DNA from: Blastomyces gilchristii SLH14081 | Lineage: Eukaryota > Ascomycota > Eurotiomycetes > Onygenales > Ajellomycetaceae | Assembly: GCF_000003855.2 (NCBI RefSeq) | Contig: NW_003101647.1 | Location: 263,744-327,743, forward strand | Direction: 5' to 3' | DNA length: 64,000 bases | Shown here: positions 55,709-64,000 of the stretch, piece after piece | How the letters are laid out: each line of letters begins with the position of its first letter | Numbering within the stretch: the first letter of the stretch is position 1 | Program-made: the position numbers and the translations under genes | Notes under the pieces: generated by a model | Seen by the model: only the letters and a program-made list of their open reading frames with translations | What the model was told of the DNA's origin: nothing | The model's database searches: none

Positions 55709-58700
55709 ATGCGCCCCGAAGTCGAGCAAGAGCTCGCCCACACCCTCCTCGTCGAGCTCCTCGCATACCAATTTGCTTCTCCTGTCAGATGGATCGAAAC
55801 CCAAGATGTCATCCTCCAGGAGAAACGGACGGAACGCATCGTTGAAATAGGCCCCGCTGACACCCTTGGAGGAATGGCCAGACGCACCATTGCCTCAAAG
55901 TACGAAGCTTACGACGCAGCTACTTCAGTTCAACGCCAAATCCTGTGTTATAACAAAGATGCGAAGGAGATTTATTATGATGTTGATCCCGTGGAGGATG
56001 TCCCACAGCCTGTGGCCGCTGATACTCCTTCTACCACTCCTGCTGCAGCTGCTAGCTCTACTCCCACTCATGTAGCTGTTCCAGTTGCGGCTCCAGCTCC
56101 ATCGGCTGGCCCAGCAGCTGCTGTTGAGGATGCGCCTGTTTCAGCTCTGGATATAGTTAGAGTGCTTGTCGCACAGAAATTGAAGAAGCCGCTGGCAGAT
56201 ATTCCGCTAACAAAAGCTATTAAGGATCTTGTTGGAGGTGGGTGCATTCTTACTTCCCTTTTATTTTCGTTCCTTCTCTTATCCACCCCTCAAGTCTCAA
56301 TTGACACTTTTGACTAACACTAATTTCCCATAGGTAAATCAACCCTTCAAAATGAAATTTTGGGTGATCTCGGAAAAGAATTCGGTTCAACCCCAGAGAA
56401 ACCAGAAGATACCCCATTGGATGAGCTGGGTGCTACCATCCAGACTACTTTTGATGGCCAGCTTGGCAAACAATCCTCATCACTCGTTGCCAGACTCGTT
56501 TCCTCCAAAATGCCCGGTGGCTTCAATATTACTGCTGTGAGAAAATACCTTGAAACAAGATGGGGACTGCAATCAGGACGACAAGACGGCCTTCTTCTAC
56601 TGGCTTTAACCATGGAGCCTGCGTCGCGATTGGGCTCGGAATCGGACGCCAAAGCATACTTGGACGATGTTGCCAACAAGTATGCTGCGAATGCGGGTAT
56701 CAGTCTTTCTACTGCTTCCGCTGGTGGTGATGGAGGCAGTGCAGGTGGTGGCATGATGATGGACCCAGCCGCCCTGGACGCTCTGACGAAAGACCAACGC
56801 GCATTCTTCAAGCAGCAGCTCGAACTTACTGCGCGATACCTCAAGAAAGATCTTCGCGCAGGCGATAAAGCTTTCCTAGCCTCCCAGGAAACTCAGGCTG
56901 CTCTCCAGGCGCAACTGGATCTGTGGCATGCTGAGCATGGCGATGTATATGCTTCTGGCATATTCCCGTCCTTTGACCCTCTCAAGGCTCGCGTATACGA
57001 TTCATCCTGGAACTGGGCGAGACAGGATGCGCTCAACATGTATTACGATATCATTTTCGGCCGGCTAAAGGTTGTGGATCGCGAAATTGTCAGCCAATGT
57101 ATTCGTCTAATGAATCGATCGAACCCTCTTCTGTTGGAATTCATGCAATACCATATCGACAACTGCCCCACTGAACGCGGCGAAACATATAAACTCGCAA
57201 AGGAACTTGGCCAGCAGCTCATCGAAAATTGTAAGGAGGTTCTCAATGAGAAACCTGTCTATAAGGATGTTGCGATACCCACTGGCCCTCAAACTATCAT
57301 TGACTCACGCGGGAACATCAAATACACAGAGATTCCCCGAGGCAGCGCCCGGAAACTTGAGCATTACGTCAAGGCCATGGCGGAGGGCGGACCCATTTCC
57401 GAATACAGCAACCGCACCAAAGTACAAAACGACCTAAAGAATGTCTATAAGCTCATTCGCAAGCAACACAAACTCTCAAAGTCATCGCAGTTGCAATTTA
57501 ATGCTCTATATCGCGAGGTTCTGCGTGCGCTGTCCATGAACGAGAACCAGATCATGCCGCAAGAGAACGGCCATGCGAAGAAGGGCAGTCGGAATAGCTC
57601 GAAATCTCGCATGAACGGTAACGCCGTCAACGGGAATGGAAGCGTCAACGGACACGGAAACGGACGCACAGGCAAAATAGAGACCATCCCATTCCTCCAC
57701 CTCAAGAAGAAACGCGCGAACGGCTGGGACTACAGCAAGAAACTCACCGGCATCTACCTCGATGGGCTAGAATCCGCTGCTCGTTCCGGCGTCACATTTC
57801 ATGGTAAAAATGCGCTGATGACAGGTGCAGGTGCGGGATCAATTGGTGCTGCTGTTCTGCAGGGTATGATCAGCGGTGGTGCCAAGGTTGTTGTCACGAC
57901 CAGCCGATTCTCTCGGGAAGTCACAGAGTACTACCAAACTATGTACACCCGCTACGGTGCCCGGGGTTCTCAGCTTGTTGTCGTCCCGTTCAATCAAGGC
58001 AGCAAGCAGGATATCGAAGCGCTTGTGGAGTACATTTATGACCCCAAGAATGGACTCGGCTGGGATCTGGATTACGTTGTGCCTTTCGCTGCCATCTCGG
58101 AGAATGGACGGGAGATCGATAGCATTGACTCGAAATCCGAACTCGCACACAGACTCATGTTGACCAACATCTACCGCCTACTTGGCTGTGTCAAGGCCCA
58201 GAAGCACGAGCGCGGGTTCGAAACTCGTCCAGCCCAGGTTATCTTGCCCCTCTCGCCCAACCACGGCACCTTCGGTAACGATGGTCTCTACTCTGAGTCC
58301 AAGCTCGGATTGGAAACGCTTTTCAACCGTTGGTACTCCGAGAGCTGGGCGAATTATCTCACTATTTGCGGTGCTGTCATCGGGTGGACGCGTTGTACCG
58401 GCCTCATGAACGCCAACGACGTGATTGCCGAAGGCGTCGAAAAACTTGGCGTGCGCACATTCTCGCAGCAGGAGATGGCATTCAATTTGCTCGGTCTCAT
58501 GGCACCTGCCATTGTCAGCCTGTGCCAGATCCAGCCTGTCTTTGCCGACCTCAACGGTGGCCTTCAATTCCTTCCCGACCTCAATCTGCTGATGAAGAAA
58601 CTTCACAGCGAGGTGAAGGAGACCAGCACAGTCCGCCAAGCTGTCAGTAAGGAGACAGCGCTGGAGAACAAGGTTGTCAATGGCGAGGATAGCGAGGCAT

Positions 58701-61593
58701 TGTATAAGAAGGTCACCACAGAGCCCCGCGCGAACATCAAGTTTGAATTTCCGAAGCTGCCTGACTGGAAACAAGAGATCGAACCTCTCAACGCCAATCT
58801 TAAGGGTATGGTGAACTTGGATAAGGTGGTTGTCGTCACAGGCTTCGCTGAGATTGGGCCGTGGGGTAACTCTCGCACGCGGTGGGAGATGGAAGCCTAT
58901 GGAAAGTTCTCACTCGAAGGGTGCATTGAGATGGCATGGTTGATGGGACTTATCAAGAACCATAACGGCCTCATCAAGGGCCAGCCATATTCCGGCTGGG
59001 TCGATGCGAAGACCGGCGAGCCTGTTAATGATAAGGATGTCAAGGCGAAGTATGAGAAACATATCCTGGAACATTCTGGTATTCGTCTTATTGAGCCGGA
59101 GCTTTTCAACGGGTATGATCCGAAGAAAAAACAGCTGCTGCAGGAGATTGTGTTGCAGGAGGATCTGGATCCGTTTGAGGCGTCCAAGGAAACCGCGGAG
59201 GAGTTCAGGCGCGAACATGGTGATAAAGTGGAGATCTTTGAGATTCCGGATTCAGGGGAGTACACCGTTCGCTTGCTTAAGGGTGCTACCCTCATGATTC
59301 CCAAGGCTCTCAAGTTCGATCGCTTGGTTGCTGGCCAGATTCCCACTGGGTGGAATCCGAAGCACTATGGTATTCCAGATGATATTATTAGCCAAGTAGA
59401 TCCTGTTACTCTCTATGTCCTCGTCTGCACTGTCGAGTCCCTGCTTGCCTCTGGTATCACCGACCCCTATGAATTCTACAAATACGTCCATATCTCAGAG
59501 GTTGGTAACTGTATCGGCTCCGGTATCGGTGGATCGCACGCTCTACGAGGTATGTACAAGGATCGCTTCCTCGATAAGCCGGTGCAAAAGGATATCCTTC
59601 AGGAGTCCTTTATCAACACCATGAGCGCATGGGTAAACATGCTTCTACTCTCCTCCACTGGTCCTATCAAGACACCTGTTGGTGCTTGTGCCACGGCCGT
59701 TGAGTCCATCGACATCGGTTACGAGACTATCGTCGAGGGCAAAGCGCGCGTGTGTTTCGTGGGTGGCTTCGACGACTTCCAAGAAGAAGGGTCGTATGAG
59801 TTTGCGAACATGCAGGCTACCAGTAACGCCGAGAAGGAATTCGCGCATGGCCGAACGCCCCAAGAAATGTCCCGACCAACCACCACGACGCGTAGTGGTT
59901 TCATGGAGTCGCAGGGTTGCGGTATGCAGCTAATCATGAGCGCGCAGCTTGCGTTGGATATGGGTGTACCAATCTATGGTATCATTGGTCTGACCACTAC
60001 TGCCACGGACAAGATTGGTAGATCCGTCCCAGCTCCTGGAAAGGGTGTCTTGTCAACCGCCCGGGAGAATGCTGGCAAATTCCCCTCGCCACTTCTGGAT
60101 ATCAATTACCGCCGTCGCCAGCTCGATCTCCGCAAATCTCAAATCAAACAATGGCAGGAATCTGAGCTCCTATATCTGAATGAGGAGGTCGAAGCGATGA
60201 AGGCTCAAACTACCGAACCCTTCAATGCTGACGAGTACATGCAAGAGCGTATCGAGCACATCAAGCGTGAAGCAGTCCGTCAGGAGAAAGACGCTGCATT
60301 CAGCCTCGGTAACAACTTCTGGAAACAAGACTCGCGCATCGCGCCACTTCGCGGCGCCCTGGCTACCTGGGGCTTGACCATTGATGATCTCGACGTTGCG
60401 TCCTTCCACGGCACCTCCACCGTCGCCAACGACAAGAACGAGTGCGACGTTGTCTGCCAGCAGATGAGGCACCTGGGTCGCCAGAAGGGCAATGCGATGA
60501 TGGGCATCTTCCAGAAGTACCTCACGGGCCATCCCAAGGGTGCCGCAGGTGGCTTCATGTTCAACGGTGCCTTGCAGGTGTTGAATTCGGGTCTTGTGCC
60601 CGGCAACCGTAATGCGGATAATATCGATAAGGTCATGGAGAAGTTCGATTATATCGTCTATCCAAGCCGGAGTCTACAGACGGATGGCATCAAGGCATTC
60701 TCAGTGACGTCGTTCGGGTTCGGGCAGAAGGGAACGCAGGCCATCGGCATTCACCCCAAGTACCTGTTCGCAACGCTTGATAGAGCGACATTTGACGGGT
60801 ATAAGAGGAAAGTGGAGGCGAGGCAGAAGAAGGCGTACCGGTATTTCCATAACGGCTTTATTAATAACAGTCTGTTCGTGGCCAAGGACAAATCGCCGTA
60901 TACCGATGAGATGGAGTCGGAGGTATTCCTTAATCCAGACGTCCGGGTTGCTCTTAATGAAAAGACCAATACCCTGGGCTATGTCTCCACTCCCCGCGGC
61001 AATAATGGCCCCAACGTCAAACCCACCGCCACCAACAGCAAGCAAAACACATCCACACCACCCTCACCATCCGAAGACAGGGCACAAACCCTCCAAACGC
61101 GTCAAATGGTCGAGACCCTCGCCAAAGCGACCGCGACCGAAAACTCCAAAGTCGGTGTCGACGTCGAAAGCATCGAGGCCATCAATATCGATAACGAAAC
61201 GTTCGTCGAGCGCAATTTCACCGAGGAGGAGCAGCGGTATTGTCGCGCCACGCCGTCGCCGCAGGCGTCGTTTGCTGGCCGCTGGAGTGCCAAGGAGGCT
61301 GTTTTTAAGAGTCTTGGGGTCGTGGGGAAGGGGGCTGGAGCGGCGTTGAGGGACATTGAGATTTTAAGCGGGAAGGGTGGGGCGCCGGTTGTTGTTGTAA
61401 GTTCCCATTCTATTCTTTTATTATAAACAACCTCTTTGCTTATGTGCTTAAAAAACTCGTTTACTGACTCGTGCCATTTTAGTTACACGGCGATGCTGCT
61501 GCTGCAGCGAAGCAGGCGGGTGTTAAGGAGGTTAGTGTTAGCATTAGCCATAGTGATACGCAGGCTATTGCGATTGCGATGTCGAAGTTTTGA
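55709..61593 (+). CDS. FAS2: Fatty acid synthase alpha subunit (Fas2)
   Basis: Alpha chain of the fungal fatty-acid synthase. Exons 55709-56237, 56334-61396 and 61483-61593 give 1900 residues. Domains in order: short MPT complement ([22 protein letters not shown]); Ala/Pro linker (about 105-145); acyl carrier protein with the phosphopantetheine serine in [10 protein letters not shown] (Ser179, matching yeast Ser180); structural region; NADPH-binding ketoreductase ([21 protein letters not shown], about residue 665); ketosynthase with C1295 ([10 protein letters not shown]), H1535 ([10 protein letters not shown]) and H1576 ([10 protein letters not shown]); and a C-terminal phosphopantetheinyl transferase ([28 protein letters not shown], from about 1784). 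Every catalytic residue I looked for is present. Intron 1 interrupts the codon two before Ser179, and intron 2 (61397-61482) lies inside the transferase domain. The gene ends MSKF. Confidence 0.97.
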
Positions 61594-62472
61594 GGAGTTT
61601 GTCTTGCTCTAAGATGTATTACAGATAATGAGGTTGTAGACCTAGACGTTATGATAGTAGAACAGAGTAGAAGGGGGGGGGAAGTACTCTTGATTCGGCA
61701 GGCTTCTTTACTTCGGGTGATATCTGTTTTCTTATTTCTTTTTAATATGCATGTATAGTGGGAATGGTAATGAATGTTGGAGATAATGTCATGTTTCCCT
61801 TTTTTAATTTTTTTTTGTTTCGTTTTTCTTTTTCTGCTTTGAAAATTGGTTAATTTCTTTTACATGATGAGCAGCTCAAAATGATATTCAATCCTATGTT
61901 CTTAATTTTCATCACATATCATTGAAGTGCGTCTAGTTATCATCTCACCAGGTTCTGGTGCTATCTTTCTGTCATACCGTATTGTATTTCTTCTCTCTGG
62001 AAGGAAAACCTCTGTCATCGCACGTAAAAGTACACTCAAGAATATTTTCTCAATTCCGAATTTCTTTCCCTTTTCTGAATTCTGACTGACTCTTTTCTCC
62101 CCCAAAAACCTCCAGGGCTCCGAAAACTAGTCACGTGCTATATCTGACAGTAAAAAAAAACTTCCGCACCACAAAGCCTCATACTGACACAAGAAACACC
62201 CACAGCCATACGCTTCAGGCGCCTTCTATGGAACGTCAATGCACCAGTGCCTCTTCCCAAGAAACGCACGCACACGTATCCGCATAAATTCCGAATTTTT
62301 GCTATGTTGGGCAACAAATTCAGCCCTCCCAACATCTACAACTCTCGGTCGTAGACTCCCGCCGCTCCTCCGCAACACACCCCACACTAATAACATCAAG
62401 TGCTTCTCTACCGCGTTTCCGTCCCTCCACGGAGAGGAGAAGCTCCGTTCCAACTTTGAGTTGCGATTCCCC
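61594..62472. other. Intergenic FAS2-TRM1
   Basis: About 0.88 kb between tandem genes. A T-rich block (61799-61836) fits the FAS2 3' UTR. The frame of TRM1 stays open upstream to about 62300 without an obvious start, so part of this could be leader or a further N-terminal exon. Confidence 0.45.
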
Positions 62473-64000
62473 ATGTTTCGGTGTAAACGTACATTCACGA
62501 GCACGAGTGATAGTTCGACGATTGCCGCCGCCGCCATGACCCAGACGACTGTGCAGAACTCCAGCTCTCCCGCGCCGGCCGTGGAATCGGGTGTGGAACT
62601 GAGTGCGGGGCAGATTTTACAGCACGAGGGGAAGGAGTATGTGGTGGTGAAAGAGGGTTTGGCGTATATACTTATACCGCGATCGCAAGGGGAAAGGCAA
62701 GTGCGGGATGGGACGGCGGCGCATGGAGTAGTGGGATCAGGGGAGGAGGAGAAGGTGACGGCCGTTGAGGTGGATGCGGAGTCGCAACGAGAAGGGAAGA
62801 AACAGCAGGGGAAACAGCAGCAGCAACAGCGGCAGCAAGAGGCCCAGTCTGTCTTCTACAACCCGATTCAGCAGTTCAATCGCGACTTGAGCGTTTTGGC
62901 GATCCGCGCGTATGGGGAGCATGCGATTCTGGTGAAAAAGGAGAAGATGGAGAAGGCGGCGCTAAATAAGAAGGGGTCGAAAGGGAGGAAGAGGAAGAGA
63001 GGGGTTACGGATGTTGGGGGAAGGGGCGTGGAAGGGGGGAGTAAAGCGGAAGGGGAGGACGGGGAGAAGGGGAGTGCTCTTGAGAACGGCGTTCAGGCGG
63101 ATCAACAAGATACAACTACAACTGCAACCACATCTACAACAGAGCAAACTAGGGTCCCCTCCTTTTCCATCCTCGATGCTCTCTCTGCAACCGGTCTCCG
63201 CGCCCTCCGCTACGCGAAGGAAATCCCCTTCACAACCCGCATCGTCGCCAACGACCTCTCCCCCGACGCGATCGAGTCCATGAAGTTGAACATTAAGCAC
63301 AATGGCGTCGGGGACGTTGTCGTACCCAACACCGGTGATGCCTGTGCGTACATGTATAGCATCCTCCGTGGACCCAGGATCAAGGACAGCAATAATTTTG
63401 GAAAATTTGACGTCGTTGATCTTGATCCCTACGGCACCGCGGCGCCGTTCCTGGACGCTGCCATCCAGGCCATCACCGATGGCGGTCTGCTGTGCGTAAC
63501 ATGCACAGATGCAAGCGTGTTTGCCTCCAACGGCTATCCCGAGAAAACTTACGCACTATATGGCGGCATACCCTTCAAAGGCCCGCAGTCACACGAAGCC
63601 GGCCTCCGACTCATCCTACACGCAATCGCAAGCTCAGGCGCCAAGTATGGCCTAGCCATCGAACCCCTCCTCTCCCTCTCTATCGATTTCTATGCAAGGG
63701 TCTTCGTCCGTGTCCACCGCTCACCGGCAGAGGTGAAATTCACAGCTGGGAAGTCTATGGTTGTATATAACTGCGATAACGGCTGCGGGGCATGGAAGAC
63801 GCAGCCTCTCGCTGTGAATAGATGTAGGACTGATAGGAAGGGAAACCCCTACTATCACCATGGCTTCGCGCAGGGACCAGCTACGGCACCTACATGCGAG
63901 CACTGCGGATTTAAGACTCACCTTGCTGGCCCCATGTGGGCGGGCCCGTTGCACAACAACATCTTTATCCAGCGGATTTTGGATCTACTTCCCGGCGCAG
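62473..64000 (+). CDS. TRM1: tRNA (guanine26-N2)-dimethyltransferase (Trm1), cut by the right edge
   Basis: SAM-dependent enzyme that makes m2,2G at position 26 of nuclear and mitochondrial tRNAs. ATG 62473 and ATG 62536 are in frame. The second starts MTQTTVQNSS, while the first adds MFRCKRTFTSTSDSS..., a basic, Ser/Thr-rich, acid-free start that could be a mitochondrial presequence. Counting from 62536: AGQILQHEGKEYVVVKEG, then FYNPIQQFNRDLSVLAI (the family NPxQxFNRDLS signature); a basic low-complexity insert (KKGSKGRKRKRG) that resembles an NLS; SAM motif I SILDALSATGLRALRYAKE (about residue 210); ANDLSPDAIESMKLNI; DLDPYGTAAPFLDAAI (about 295); and the metal-binding C-x4-C...C-x2-C pattern (CDNGCGAW, CEHCGFK) before GPMWAGPLH. 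About 488 codons are visible and the C-terminal domain lies beyond the window. A CAG-rich poly-Gln tract is at about residue 95. Confidence 0.93.
   Translation, partial: MFRCKRTFTSTSDSSTIAAAAMTQTTVQNSSSPAPAVESGVELSAGQILQHEGKEYVVVKEGLAYILIPRSQGERQVRDGTAAHGVVGSGEEEKVTAVEVDAESQREGKKQQGKQQQQQRQQEAQSVFYNPIQQFNRDLSVLAIRAYGEHAILVKKEKMEKAALNKKGSKGRKRKRGVTDVGGRGVEGGSKAEGEDGEKGSALENGVQADQQDTTTTATTSTTEQTRVPSFSILDALSATGLRALRYAKEIPFTTRIVANDLSPDAIESMKLNIKHNGVGDVVVPNTGDACAYMYSILRGPRIKDSNNFGKFDVVDLDPYGTAAPFLDAAIQAITDGGLLCVTCTDASVFASNGYPEKTYALYGGIPFKGPQSHEAGLRLILHAIASSGAKYGLAIEPLLSLSIDFYARVFVRVHRSPAEVKFTAGKSMVVYNCDNGCGAWKTQPLAVNRCRTDRKGNPYYHHGFAQGPATAPTCEHCGFKTHLAGPMWAGPLHNNIFIQRILDLLPGA

Noticed and set aside
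55709..55720. Prokaryotic operon, ribosome binding sites or CRISPR array
   Set aside because: The genome is eukaryotic: spliced genes, divergent single-gene units and no direct-repeat/spacer pattern.

Overview
This is nuclear DNA of a filamentous ascomycete (Pezizomycotina). The evidence is single-gene transcription units with short GT-AG introns (about 60-160 bp, branch sites of the CTAAC/CTAAT type), AT-rich intergenic DNA full of microsatellites and homopolymers, split alpha/beta fatty-acid synthase genes facing each other, and protein signatures most like Eurotiomycetes. Onygenales (Ajellomycetaceae-like) is my best guess, but I cannot prove it from this window. There is no bacterial, phage, CRISPR or intact transposon content. 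One assembly gap lies at 46677-47034.

Left part (1-16.5 kb): a possible gene tail at the left edge; NCA2 (mitochondrial inner membrane, -); ERG25 (C-4 methylsterol oxidase, +), whose start codon is split by an intron; FCF1/UTP24 (PIN nuclease of the SSU processome, +); an Asteroid/XPG-like nuclease (+); a one-pass membrane protein (-); UTP21 (WD-repeat SSU processome subunit, -) with an apparent frameshift near its C terminus.

Middle (16.5-44 kb): ASP1/VIP1 (PPIP5K inositol pyrophosphate kinase/phosphatase, +), divergent from UTP21; a diacylglycerol/sphingosine kinase-like lipid kinase (+); a ROG1-type DUF676 lipase (+); a small secreted eight-cysteine protein (-); a Rieske + DUF455 ferritin-like fusion (-); an RBR-type E3 ubiquitin ligase (-); an inositol monophosphatase (-); HGH1 (eEF2 folding factor, +); a large protein with two OB-fold-like regions resembling RPA1 (+).

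Right part (44-64 kb): TFG1 (TFIIF alpha, +), whose 3' end runs into the gap; the divergent pair FAS1 (beta, -) and FAS2 (alpha, +), which share a 1.6 kb promoter and encode the two chains of the alpha6-beta6 cytosolic fatty-acid synthase; and TRM1 (tRNA m2,2G26 methyltransferase, +), cut by the right edge.

The genes are mostly housekeeping. Lipid metabolism (ERG25, FAS1, FAS2, lipid kinase, lipase) and ribosome/tRNA biogenesis (FCF1, UTP21, HGH1, TRM1) recur, but I see no gene cluster or new system. The items most worth a second look are the Rieske-diiron fusion, the RPA1-like protein, the phased GATAA array and hairpin in the FAS promoter, the split-ATG intron, and the probable frame errors in UTP21 and TFG1. 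Exon boundaries were placed by hand from splice signals and frame continuity.
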